Assembly: GCA_964525605.1 (NCBI GenBank) | Contig: CAZGKT010000005.1 | Span: 83,287 to 147,286, forward strand | Reading direction: 5' to 3' | DNA from: CAVTWJ01 sp964525605 | Lineage (GTDB): Bacteria; Oederibacteriota; Muellerivitia; Muellerivitales; Muellerivitaceae | Length of the DNA stretch: 64,000 nt | Part shown: positions 8,600-16,999 of the stretch, piece by piece | How positions within the stretch are numbered: position 1 is the stretch's first letter | Layout: every line of letters starts with the position of its first letter | Notes under the pieces: model-generated | Told to the model about the DNA's origin: nothing | What the model saw: only the letters and a program-made list of their open reading frames with translations | Database searches by the model: none | Made by a program: the position numbers and the translations under genes

Positions 8600-10132
8600 C
8601 TATTTCACCTTAAAGACATAACAAAGCGGAACGTCTTCTCTTTGGACGGCATAAACGATCTTGGATGAATCGACCCGTTTATCTTTGCCATCCCTCGTGG
8701 TGGATAGGTAATAATCCGCGTCCTTCAGGTTATCCGTCCAAACCATTCTTTCATTGAGATAAGGGAGGACCTGGTAATTATTTCCGCTGGAATTAATCTG
8801 GTATACCTTCTTCGGATCCGTTAGCCCGTTCTTTTTCACCCACTCCACGGCCTCCCGGGTGCTGGCTCCCCAGTAGTCGTTATCAAATTTTCCGACCGAA
8901 CCCTTCAGGCCGCCCGTTAGCTCGTTGAAGTAAACGTATTCGTAGGGATGGAGGAGGTGCATACCCACGCCTACGCTAATCATGTTCAGGGCTACCAAAC
9001 CCAAGAGGAGGACACGGAAGGATCGCGGAGCGGTGTCCTTGATCCAGGAGGCTGCCGAGAGGGCGGCAAGGGCCGCCAGGATCGGCAAAAAAAAGAGAAA
9101 GTGCCTTAAGCCGTCATATAAGACGGGACGCAAAAGAATGACCAAGCCCGCGTTTACGCCTACGGCACAAACAAGGAGAACGGCCAGTTCGTTTTGTTGG
9201 AAACGTCTGGCGAATCGGAAGGATGAAACCAAAAGCAGGATTAGCCCCAGGGGCGTCGTGACCAGCAGCCAGACCGGCAAATACGAAAGGGGCAATTGGG
9301 AAGCCAGGATTTGCTTCCCCTCAAACAGGACCGAATTGTTCCAGAAAAAGCTTTTCGAAATTTGAAGGGCTTCCAGCAAGTGGGCCGCATAGTTTTCCCT
9401 CAGGTAGGGCCAGGTCGCCACCATCATCAGGTTGGATATGAAAAAGACGCAGGCAAGCAAAAGGGCGGTTTCCTTCAAGTGTCGTACCCAATGTTTCCAA
9501 AGCTGTTTCCCACGGTGATAAAAAAGGTGAAAGTCATAAAGTAAAAAAACCGGGTACAGGGAAAACCCGAGGGTGCGGGTGCACTGCGCGAGACCAAAAC
9601 CAAATCCCAGAACCAGTGCCTGGGTGATAAACCTCGTGGCGGGCCGGCGGGAAAGGAAATAATGGATACCGGCCAGGGCCAGGAAGTAGGCGGTGGCGAA
9701 GGGAACGTCCTTAGGATTTCCCGCGATATCCCCCGTGAACCGGGGGATGAGAAACAAAAAGACCGGTCCCAGGGCGGCTGCCCAGGGGTTCCCGTTAGAG
9801 GCTAACAGCACCTCAAAAAGGACGATGAAAAGGGGAAGGGCCGCCAAAAGGTTCAGAAGATGATAAATGTCCAGGTTTCCGTTGGGATTCAGGAAACCCA
9901 AGACCATTCCATAAAGGTGATCGTAAATGACCAGCCCATCATCGGGAACGCTTTTGACTACCATTCCGGGGACATCGCCGTGCATCAGTTGATGGCCTAG
10001 GACCAGGCCGCGGACATAAACGCTTGATTCATCAAAGGTGGTCCCGAAATCCATAAATGACCCGAAGGTCCAGCAAAGGTAAAGAAGGATAAATAGTGTT
10101 AAGGGAAACCGGCGGTGAAAAAATTCGCTCAT
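8600..10132 (-). CDS. Membrane glycosyltransferase, GT39/ArnT-like
   Basis: Polytopic membrane protein of about 510 residues with about ten hydrophobic segments and a short C-terminal soluble tail. The first periplasmic loop has the acidic pair in FGTTFDESS, typical of GT-C (dolichyl- or polyprenyl-phosphate mannosyltransferase-like) enzymes. LIPRFTGDIAGNPKDVPFA in the next loop also fits that group. It probably adds a sugar to a lipid, protein or glycan at the periplasmic face; donor and acceptor are unknown. A TTG at 10156 gives a longer form, but the ATG at 10132 has an AAGGAA upstream. It ends 3 bases from the convergent pth stop. Confidence 0.65.
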   Translation of the reverse strand: MSEFFHRRFPLTLFILLYLCWTFGSFMDFGTTFDESSVYVRGLVLGHQLMHGDVPGMVVKSVPDDGLVIYDHLYGMVLGFLNPNGNLDIYHLLNLLAALPLFIVLFEVLLASNGNPWAAALGPVFLFLIPRFTGDIAGNPKDVPFATAYFLALAGIHYFLSRRPATRFITQALVLGFGFGLAQCTRTLGFSLYPVFLLYDFHLFYHRGKQLWKHWVRHLKETALLLACVFFISNLMMVATWPYLRENYAAHLLEALQISKSFFWNNSVLFEGKQILASQLPLSYLPVWLLVTTPLGLILLLVSSFRFARRFQQNELAVLLVCAVGVNAGLVILLRPVLYDGLRHFLFFLPILAALAALSAASWIKDTAPRSFRVLLLGLVALNMISVGVGMHLLHPYEYVYFNELTGGLKGSVGKFDNDYWGASTREAVEWVKKNGLTDPKKVYQINSSGNNYQVLPYLNERMVWTDNLKDADYYLSTTRDGKDKRVDSSKIVYAVQREDVPLCYVFKVK

Positions 10133-10230
10133 GTCAGCGGAATTCCTTTTTATCAATAGGGGCCAGAATAATCAAAATGGACGATTGAAAGGGAGAACCC
10201 TTTGATTATAGCCAAGAAAGTGAACAAACA

Positions 10231-10260
10231 AAAAAGGCCCCGGGGGTTCCGGAGCCTTTT
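10231..10260 (-). terminator. Intrinsic terminator after the RND pump gene
   Basis: On the minus strand AAAAGGCTCCGG and CCGGGGCCTTTTTT form a GC-rich stem followed by a T-run, 14 bases after the stop of the RND gene. It separates the efflux unit from the GT39-like gene. Confidence 0.8.
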
Positions 10261-10273
10261 CCAATAGTAAGAT

Positions 10274-13200
10274 TTACTTCTTTTTCGATTTTTTTGAAAG
10301 GGAGGGCTTCACAACTTTTTGATGCTCGTGATCCCCTTGGCCGATGCCCTTGGCGTGATGGGCCTTGCGGCGCTCCAGGTTTGAAAAGAGGCTGTAAGCG
10401 CAGGGTACGACGATCAGAGTCAGCAGGGTCGAGAAGATGATCCCGCCGATGATGGCAACCGCCATGGGTTGGCGTAGTTCCGCGCCCGGGCCCATGGCCA
10501 TGGCGGCGGGCAGCGCCCCGGCCACCGTGGCCGAGGAGGTCATCAAGATGGCCCGCAACCGGACCGGGCAGGCGTCCATCAGGGCCGCATGCACATCCAT
10601 GCCCGCGTGCCGCCGCTGGTTGGTGAAGTCCACAAGCATGATCGAGTTCTTTTTCACCAGTCCCATCAGAAGGATGATCCCGATGATGCTGTAGATCCCC
10701 AGGCTTTGGGCGAAAAGCCACATGGAAAAGAAGGCCCCGGTCACCGAGAAAGGCAGGGCCAGCAGGATGACGATGGGGTGGATGAAGCTGTTGAACTGGC
10801 TGGCCAAAACCATGTAGGCCACCAAGATGCCGAGTGACATGACGAAAATCAATTGAGTCATGGAACTGGCATTCGCCTGGGCGGAGCCTGTCAATTGAAC
10901 GTTATAGCCTTCCGGTAGGATGTTCTTGCAGATTTTCACTGCTTCCTGAACCGCTTCCTGTTGGGAGGTTCCGAGTCCAACCCCGGCCGTGATATAGACC
11001 GCCCTCTGGCGCATATCCCGGAAGATCTGTTGGTAGGAAGGCACCTGGATGAGGTCGGACATTTCGGAAATAGGAAGAACCTCACCGCGGTTATTTCGGA
11101 CGTAAACGGATTTGATGGCATCCGGCCCCTTGCGCTCATCCACGGGAACCCGTATGGCGATGGGGTTGTCATGGCCGCCCTCATGGAAATAGGTTCCCTC
11201 GAATTGGTAGCCGCCGATGGTGGCGCTCACCACGTTCCCCAGGTCGTCCATGGCGACGCCCATTTGGGCGGCCTTCACCCGGTTGGGAATGATTCGCAAC
11301 TCCGGCTGGCCGTCCAGGAAGTTGTCGTTCATGTCGGCCAGTTTTGGGCTGGCGCGCATGGCTTTGCGGATCTTGACCACGCAATCCCCCAGGGTGTCCC
11401 AATCGGGGCCGGTGACCATCAGTTCCACGGCGTAGCCTTGCCCCGTGGACATGCCCCTTTGGGAAAGGTCCAGGCAATAGACCTGCATGTCGGGCGAGAC
11501 CTTGGCGATGTTTTTGCGTACCCAGGACATGAATTCGAACTCGGTCAAAATTTGGGGAGTCATTTTCTGCCAAAGGGTATTGAGGAAGGCCAAGGGCCCG
11601 GTGGGTTTGAACTTCTCAGATAGGTCCGAGATTTTGGGCCGGTCCCCGGGCTCTTTCATGGTCAGGAAGATAACGGCCTGGTTCGGGGCCGAACCCCCGA
11701 ACCCGCCCACGGGAGTGTACATGTGCTTGACTTCCCCCCGGGTCTTGATGATGGCCTCGCATTGCTTGACGATTTGGTCGGTATGGGTCAGGGAATAGGT
11801 TACGGGAAACTTCATGTTCACAATGAAGGCGCTCTGGTCGGTGGCAGGGCTGAAATTGACCTTGATCAGCTTCATCATGAAAAGGGAACCGATAAAGATA
11901 AGGATGGAGGCCAGCACAACCATCCAACGGTGATCCAGCGCCCAATGGAGGGTCCGGGTGTAGGCGGCCCTCAACCGGTCGAATTGGCCGTTGACGAACT
12001 TTACAAAGCCGGTTTCTTCGCCTTCCACGCTCGCGTGCACGAACTCGCTGCAGCGCATGGGGGTGAGGGTGATGGCTTCCAATAGGGAAATCAGCACCGC
12101 GCCGGAAAGGGTCACACCGAACTGGAAGAAAAACTTACCGATGATGCCCTGCATGAAGGCGATGGGCAAAAAGATGGCCACGATGGCGATGGAAGTGGCC
12201 ATGGCGGCGAAGGTGATTTCGCGGGCCCCCACCAGGGCGGCTTCGACCTGGTCCTCACCCTTCTCCTGGTGGCGGACGATGTTTTCCAACACCATGATGG
12301 CGTCATCCACCACCACGCCGATGGAAAGCGATAGGGCCATCAGGGTGAAGGTGTTCAAGTTGAAACCAAAGAGGCTCATCACCATAAAGGTGCCGAAAAT
12401 CGAGGTGGGGATGGCCAAAAAGACGTTAATCGTGGAAGACAAGCTGCCCAAGAATAGGAAACAAACCCCGGCGGTGAGGAAAGTGGCCAGGAGAATGGTC
12501 AATTCCAGTTCATGGACGTTATCGGCGATGAATTTGGTGGTATCGAAATTGAGACTGAGGTGATAGCCCTTGGGCAGGATCTTTTTGACCTCTTCCATCC
12601 GGGCCTTGGCCGCGTTCCCGATATCCACGGCGTTGAAACCGTCCTGCATGACAATCCCCAGGCCGCAGGCGGGAACCCCGTCGAAGCGCGACAGGCGGGT
12701 AATGGGCGTGATCACGCCGTCCTCGATGGTGCCGATATCCTTCAGGCGGGTGAGGGTATAGTTCGGGGAGCCGCCCCGGGTAATCACAGGGAGGTTGGCG
12801 AAATCGGGCACCGTGTAGGCTTCGCCCATGACCCGGATATTGTATTGGGTTTCGGGGGTTTCCAAGGAACCGGCCGGGGTTTCCATGTGCTGGTGCGTGA
12901 TGGTGTTGATGACGTCCTCGGCGGTCAATTGCCGGGCGTTCATTTTGTTGTTATCCACCCAGAAATTGATCTCGCGGTTCACGAAGCCGCCCAGGAAGAC
13001 GTTGGCGACACCGTTCAGGCTGGTGAACTTGTCCTGGATATGGTCGCGGCATTCGAGCATCAGGTCCCGGAGGGTGAGGGGCGGGTCGGCGGTGGCGGCC
13101 AGCCAGATGATGGGGGAGGCGTTGGGGTTTTGCTTGCGGATGACCGGAGGGAAGACGTTGGTGGGGAGCTGTTTCATGACCGAGCTGACCAGGGTATTTA

Positions 13201-13522
13201 CGTCTTGCACGGCCGCGTCGACGTTGCGGCTCAAGTCCAGGAATACCGTAGTGTTGGAATTGCCCTGGGTACAGGTGGTCTGAACGTCGATCACGCCCTG
13301 GGCTCCTAAAACCGCCTGTTCGACGGGGTCAGCCACGTCTGATTCAACGACTTCCGGGGAAGCGTTGGGAAGAGTTATGGAAACGTTCACCACGGGGAAG
13401 TCCACATCCGGCAGGTTAGAGACTCCCATGCGGATAAAGCAGATAAACCCGAAGATAATGAAGGCCGCCATAAGCATCCAGGCGAATACAGGATTTCGGA
13501 TGGAAATGTCAGAAAGCGTCAT
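10274..13522 (-). CDS. RND efflux pump inner-membrane subunit (AcrB/MdtB-like)
   Basis: Proton-driven exporter subunit, 1082 residues, normal for the hydrophobe/amphiphile RND family. The N-terminus (LSDISIRNPVFAWM) and the first large periplasmic loop are typical. Transmembrane helix 4 has the proton-relay pair in GVVVDDAIMVLEN (about 405), and helix 10 has the Lys in GLVKKNSIMLVDF (about 955). These argue for drug or lipid export rather than heavy metals. The tail is His/Lys rich. It lies 73 bases after a TolC-like gene on the same strand and ends at a terminator. No periplasmic adaptor gene is in this unit, which is unusual. Confidence 0.93.
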   Translation of the reverse strand: MTLSDISIRNPVFAWMLMAAFIIFGFICFIRMGVSNLPDVDFPVVNVSITLPNASPEVVESDVADPVEQAVLGAQGVIDVQTTCTQGNSNTTVFLDLSRNVDAAVQDVNTLVSSVMKQLPTNVFPPVIRKQNPNASPIIWLAATADPPLTLRDLMLECRDHIQDKFTSLNGVANVFLGGFVNREINFWVDNNKMNARQLTAEDVINTITHQHMETPAGSLETPETQYNIRVMGEAYTVPDFANLPVITRGGSPNYTLTRLKDIGTIEDGVITPITRLSRFDGVPACGLGIVMQDGFNAVDIGNAAKARMEEVKKILPKGYHLSLNFDTTKFIADNVHELELTILLATFLTAGVCFLFLGSLSSTINVFLAIPTSIFGTFMVMSLFGFNLNTFTLMALSLSIGVVVDDAIMVLENIVRHQEKGEDQVEAALVGAREITFAAMATSIAIVAIFLPIAFMQGIIGKFFFQFGVTLSGAVLISLLEAITLTPMRCSEFVHASVEGEETGFVKFVNGQFDRLRAAYTRTLHWALDHRWMVVLASILIFIGSLFMMKLIKVNFSPATDQSAFIVNMKFPVTYSLTHTDQIVKQCEAIIKTRGEVKHMYTPVGGFGGSAPNQAVIFLTMKEPGDRPKISDLSEKFKPTGPLAFLNTLWQKMTPQILTEFEFMSWVRKNIAKVSPDMQVYCLDLSQRGMSTGQGYAVELMVTGPDWDTLGDCVVKIRKAMRASPKLADMNDNFLDGQPELRIIPNRVKAAQMGVAMDDLGNVVSATIGGYQFEGTYFHEGGHDNPIAIRVPVDERKGPDAIKSVYVRNNRGEVLPISEMSDLIQVPSYQQIFRDMRQRAVYITAGVGLGTSQQEAVQEAVKICKNILPEGYNVQLTGSAQANASSMTQLIFVMSLGILVAYMVLASQFNSFIHPIVILLALPFSVTGAFFSMWLFAQSLGIYSIIGIILLMGLVKKNSIMLVDFTNQRRHAGMDVHAALMDACPVRLRAILMTSSATVAGALPAAMAMGPGAELRQPMAVAIIGGIIFSTLLTLIVVPCAYSLFSNLERRKAHHAKGIGQGDHEHQKVVKPSLSKKSKKK

Positions 13523-13595
13523 GGTCTTCCCCTTTTCTCAGTGCGAATATCGCGAAGTTTCACAGATGTATCGTTATTGAGTTTTAATAACTCGA

Positions 13596-14975
13596 TTAAT
13601 TTTGTTTATCGACTTTCGGCAACTCGCCTGTCGCCACACCCAGCCATAGCTGGTCGTAAAGGGTCTGGTATTTGGCTTTGATGTAACTTACTTGGGTGGT
13701 TTCAAGGCTGGTCATGGTTTGAAGAAGTTCCAGGTTTGTGGTGAGGTTCAACTTCAGGTCGTGTAACACATCCTGGTAATCCTGCTGGTAGGCATCCACG
13801 GCCTTCTGGTAGGCGTCGGTTTCGCCCATGGACTCCACCAAACTTTTATAGGCCTCGCGGATGTCATCTTTGGCCGTTCGACGCAAAAGGGAAAGGTTCA
13901 TCTCCGCCTGCCGTTTCCGGGAGGCCGCTATATCTTCCTGGGCCACAATTTGACCGCCCTCAAAAATCGGAAGGGATGCCATTAATTCCACGCTCCAAAC
14001 GTTGGTGTCAGCCGGTTTATCGTAATCAAGGTAATAATCACCCTCGGCGATAAGTGTAGGCAAGTGAAGACCATGAGCCGCCAATAGCTGGGCGTTGGCT
14101 ATTTCGACATTAGCAGCTGCAGCCTTGACATCCGGGCGATTTTCCACTTCGGTGAGGGCCTCATCCGCGGAATAAGCGGGGGTCGTGTTCGTCTCCGCCG
14201 AAACAAGCTGTTGGTCAGGTTGGATGTTTGCCAAGGTCGCAAGGGTTTCCCGAGCTTGGGCCAATTGATATTTATCATTCTCCAGATCCGCCAGCACTTG
14301 CATGAGTTGGGCCTGGGTGTTGGAAACATCGGCAGTTCTTGATCGTCCCATCACCTGCCATTGTTTTTCCAGTTCGAGCGTCTGTTGATTCAAATCCCGC
14401 GATTTTTCCAAGGCTTGGAGGGATTCCTCGAGGGCGAGTACGTTGTAAAATGCGTTGGCTACATTTAAAAGTAATTGCTGGGATTGATAGCGAAGGGTGT
14501 AGTTTTGAACGTTAATGTTCGCTTCTGCGCCTTCGATGGCGGCGGGTTCATTAAGTCCGGATAAAATTGTTTCCGAGGCGGAAAAATAGGCGGTGTCACT
14601 CGCTGCGTTGAATAAAGAGTTGGGTGTTCCGGTGCCGATATAATTACTCGAAAGCCATGTTTTTGTCCCGTTCAAGTAGATTTGGGGAAGAGCGGCCCCA
14701 ATCGCCTGGTTGTTTTGCGTTTTGGCCTGCAATACGTTTTCAGCGGAACTGGCAAGTGTTTCGGTGCGTTTGACCGCCAGGGCGTAAACGTCCCAAAGAT
14801 TCAATTGAGACTTCAGGGCCGCGTTATCGGCCGCGTCCGGAGCAAGTCCCGTGACATCATGCAAGACCGGCTCAATTTTTCCTTCTCCCACCTTCACGGG
14901 CGCCTCGGCGCATCCGGAGAGTATCAGAGAAATTCCCAACAGGCACATCGAAGCGGATGTGAGGTTCTTAAACAA
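13596..14975 (-). CDS. TolC-family outer-membrane efflux lipoprotein
   Basis: Outer-membrane channel of a tripartite exporter. After a lipoprotein signal with lipobox LSGC there are two long helical repeats typical of the OEP family (about 60-260 and 270-450), with the VENRPDVKAA motif near the middle. The open frame extends to a TTG at 15068, but AGGAG lies 7 bases before the TTG at 14975, giving MFKNLTSASMCLLG, an ordinary lipoprotein leader; I take that start. It is followed by the RND gene on the same strand. A terminator separates it from the upstream CpxP-like gene, so it should have its own promoter. Confidence 0.88.
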   Translation of the reverse strand: MFKNLTSASMCLLGISLILSGCAEAPVKVGEGKIEPVLHDVTGLAPDAADNAALKSQLNLWDVYALAVKRTETLASSAENVLQAKTQNNQAIGAALPQIYLNGTKTWLSSNYIGTGTPNSLFNAASDTAYFSASETILSGLNEPAAIEGAEANINVQNYTLRYQSQQLLLNVANAFYNVLALEESLQALEKSRDLNQQTLELEKQWQVMGRSRTADVSNTQAQLMQVLADLENDKYQLAQARETLATLANIQPDQQLVSAETNTTPAYSADEALTEVENRPDVKAAAANVEIANAQLLAAHGLHLPTLIAEGDYYLDYDKPADTNVWSVELMASLPIFEGGQIVAQEDIAASRKRQAEMNLSLLRRTAKDDIREAYKSLVESMGETDAYQKAVDAYQQDYQDVLHDLKLNLTTNLELLQTMTSLETTQVSYIKAKYQTLYDQLWLGVATGELPKVDKQN

Positions 14976-15079
14976 ACGGGTTCTCCTAAAAAGCGATTTT
15001 GAGCGCCGTATTATAGAACGAAGGGTTCCAAAATTTAGGCGTTTCCCATGAAAATTTCTAGTCGACAAAACAACAAAAA

Positions 15080-15107
15080 AAGCCCAAGGCCTGGGGCCTT
15101 AGGCTTT
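15080..15107 (-). terminator. Intrinsic terminator between the CpxP-like gene and tolC-like gene
   Basis: On the minus strand AAGCCTAAGGCC and GGCCTTGGGCTTTTTTT form a stem followed by a T-run, shortly after the CpxP-like stop. It separates the sigma/anti-sigma unit from the efflux unit. Confidence 0.8.
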
Positions 15108-15119
15108 AACCCCTTGGGG

Positions 15120-15581
15120 TTAGGGTTTATTCACGTTACAGGGTGTTGGGGGTGAATTGGACCTGGGAATTAAAGCTCCCAGGGAAGCGGGCGGCATGGC
15201 CCCCGGCACGTTCCAACCTTTCGAGTCGCTGTGCTTGGCTTCCCATTTGGCGATCATATCGTTGAATTTTTCTTTTTGATCGGGATTGAGGACAGCACGA
15301 ATCTTTTCATTGGAGGCATCCCGCAAGCCCTTGAGTTTGAGGTTGGTATCAAGGCGAGCGGATTCAAGGTTCGTCTCGAAATCATTCAAGATAGTACGAA
15401 TGGACTCTCTTTGGTTGGCGGAGAGATCAAGTCGAGTGGTCAGCCGGTCAAGGAAGGGGTTGAAATTGCCCTGGTGGGCTCGGGCTTGGTGAAAGCAATA
15501 GTGAATGTAAAACCCTGTCCCTGCCACGCCCAAAAAAGCACCAATGATGAAGGCGAAGGTAATTTTCATCCAGTCTTTCAA
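15120..15581 (-). CDS. CpxP/Spy-like periplasmic stress protein
   Basis: Small periplasmic or membrane-anchored protein of 153 residues. One N-terminal hydrophobic segment (about 6-28) acts as signal or anchor. The helical body has two LTxxQ-type motifs, LDLSANQRESI (about 54) and LNPDQKEKF (about 99), the hallmark of the Spy/CpxP/heavy-metal-sensor group that binds misfolded proteins or metals. It lies 4 bases after an anti-sigma gene, so it likely senses envelope stress for, or is an output of, that sigma factor. The Pro-rich C-terminus is not conserved. The family is short and divergent, so the exact role is open. Confidence 0.7.
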   Translation of the reverse strand: MKDWMKITFAFIIGAFLGVAGTGFYIHYCFHQARAHQGNFNPFLDRLTTRLDLSANQRESIRTILNDFETNLESARLDTNLKLKGLRDASNEKIRAVLNPDQKEKFNDMIAKWEAKHSDSKGWNVPGAMPPASLGALIPRSNSPPTPCNVNKP

Positions 15582-15585
15582 GCTC

Positions 15586-16056
15586 TTATTCCTTGATCAT
15601 ACTGACAACCATGTCCTCGTGGTAAGCGGCTGGCATGGCGTTCCATTGGTTCGAAACGGCCTCGGGAGTCGAGGAGGAATAATAGTCTGTATCAGCGGCG
15701 GGCAGGGAAGAAAGTTCGGGCGTCGAGGGAACGACATAGAAGAAAACCCAGGCGGCGGCCATGGCCGATCCCACCAGGGGGAAGATCCAGCGAAGGGCGT
15801 TTTCCGGGCTGAAAAGCCGGGATGCTGAGGACTTAACCCGGATGCGTTCCAGGACGGCTGACACCAACCGGTCTTCCTGCACTTCGGAGAGGGATGGTTT
15901 GGAAAACAGCACCGGAGAGATCTGGCTCCATTGGGCCAATGCCTGTCGGCAGGAGGCGCAGGTTTGCAGGTGGCTTTCCACCTGATGCTTTTGGTCGAGG
16001 GTCAGGGCGCCGTCGGCCAGTAAAAATAGCACGGTTTGGATTTCTTGGTGCGTCAT
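15586..16056 (-). CDS. Anti-sigma factor with zinc-finger domain
   Basis: Membrane-bound regulator that would sequester the neighbouring ECF sigma factor. Near the N-terminus VESHLQTCASCRQAL carries the HxxxCxxC zinc-binding motif of the ZAS family. A single hydrophobic segment (about 90-110, PLVGSAMAAAWVFFYVV) places the C-terminal 45 residues in the periplasm. Its ATG overlaps the sigma stop (ATGA), a translational coupling common for such pairs. Probable trigger: envelope stress relayed through the CpxP-like protein encoded next; this is inference. Confidence 0.85.
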   Translation of the reverse strand: MTHQEIQTVLFLLADGALTLDQKHQVESHLQTCASCRQALAQWSQISPVLFSKPSLSEVQEDRLVSAVLERIRVKSSASRLFSPENALRWIFPLVGSAMAAAWVFFYVVPSTPELSSLPAADTDYYSSSTPEAVSNQWNAMPAAYHEDMVVSMIKE

Positions 16057-16601
16057 ACTCGATCTCCTTCTTTACTTAAGACGTTCTCGTTCTTCAAAAA
16101 GTGTTGTAAATGCTCCTGAAGCATCTTTCGCGCCCGGGAAAGCCGGCCTTTGACCGCGTCGAGGGAACAATCCAATATTTCGGCTATTTCCTGGTATTCC
16201 AATCCCTGGGCTTCCCGCAGGGTTAATATCGTCCGGTAGTCCTCGGGAAGGGCGGAGAGGATTTTATCGGTCAAATCCTTGCTTTCCAAGGCGGGGAGGG
16301 CGGTGCGGGAGGTAGCAAATAGGGCCTCAATCCGGTCTCCTTCCGATTCCACGAGGGCCTCCAGGGAGACGGTTCGACGGCGGTTTCTTTTGCGCAAAAT
16401 ATCGAGGCAATGGTTAGTGGTGATGCGGTAGAGCCAGGTGGAAAAAGACGAATTACCCTGAAATTTCTTCAGGTTGTGATAAGCCTTGGTGAAGATATCC
16501 TGGGCGGCTTCCTCGGCCTCGGAGCGGTTATGAAGCATGGAAAGGCAATATCCCATGACCTTCTGATGATAGAGACGCATCAACTCTCCATACCGTTCCA
16601 C
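16053..16601 (-). CDS. ECF-type RNA polymerase sigma factor
   Basis: Alternative sigma factor of 183 residues. Region 2 includes SEAEEAAQDIFTKAYHNL and FSTWLYRITTNHCLDIL; region 4 includes LPEDYRTILTLREAQGL followed by the helix-turn-helix YQEIAEILDCSLDAVKGRL. The GTG start used here lacks the usual N-terminal helix. Reading the same frame upstream gives NDLELIAIILKGD, which fits the family, and the only initiator-like codon there is an ATT at 16643 behind GGGAG. The protein may therefore begin 14 residues earlier. It is co-transcribed with the anti-sigma and CpxP-like genes. Confidence 0.92.
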   Translation of the reverse strand: MERYGELMRLYHQKVMGYCLSMLHNRSEAEEAAQDIFTKAYHNLKKFQGNSSFSTWLYRITTNHCLDILRKRNRRRTVSLEALVESEGDRIEALFATSRTALPALESKDLTDKILSALPEDYRTILTLREAQGLEYQEIAEILDCSLDAVKGRLSRARKMLQEHLQHFLKNENVLSKEGDRV

Positions 16602-16680
16602 GTCGCCCTTGAGGATGATGGCAATGAGTTCCAGGTCGTTAATGGGATTCTCCCAAGTTTTCTTGTCTAGTAATTGACGT

Positions 16681-16704
16681 TTATAACTAAATTGAGTGTT
16701 ATAA
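16681..16704. promoter_or_regulatory. Inverted repeat in the divergent sigma / GH2 region
   Basis: Perfect 7-base arms TTATAAC and GTTATAA separated by 10 bases, in the gap between the sigma gene and the rightward unit. Size and place suit a dimeric regulator, but the arms also resemble -10 boxes, so chance or overlapping promoters are possible. Confidence 0.35.
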
Positions 16705-16761
16705 GCATAGATTCACTCTCGCGAGGGAGAATGTCAAGAAACCCGCCTCCTTCTCATCCTA

Positions 16762-16767
16762 TATAAT
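16762..16767 (+). promoter_or_regulatory. Putative -10 box for the small ORF / GH2 unit
   Basis: TATAAT, 53 bases before the small ORF start. No clear -35 box is present at the standard distance. Confidence 0.4.
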
Positions 16768-16819
16768 GTCCGCCTTTGATCCCTGAAACCGGCATTTCGG
16801 GAAATACAAGGTGGCGGGC

Positions 16820-16999
16820 ATGGTTGGTTTTTTAAATCTCACCACTCAGGAGAAGAAAGTCCTGGGGTTTCTACTGGCGCTTACCCTTTTGGGCGGCGGG
16901 GTGATGGCTTACCGGGCATTCTTCGATGAGAGGGAATCCCCCCATCCTCATGGGGCTTTTCGTATTGTTCCAACTTATGACGAAAGGAAATCACCTTGA
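16820..16999 (+). CDS. Small single-pass membrane protein, perhaps a ComEA-like N-terminal remnant
   Basis: Encodes 59 residues with one hydrophobic helix (about 18-36, VLGFLLALTLLGGGVMAY) after NLTTQEKK. That leader resembles the membrane anchor of ComEA-type proteins, but no helix-hairpin-helix domain follows. AAGGTGG lies 5 bases before the ATG, and the stop overlaps the next start by 4 bases, so translation appears coupled to the GH2 gene. It could be a true small protein or a relic kept as a leader. Confidence 0.45.
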   Translation: MVGFLNLTTQEKKVLGFLLALTLLGGGVMAYRAFFDERESPHPHGAFRIVPTYDERKSP

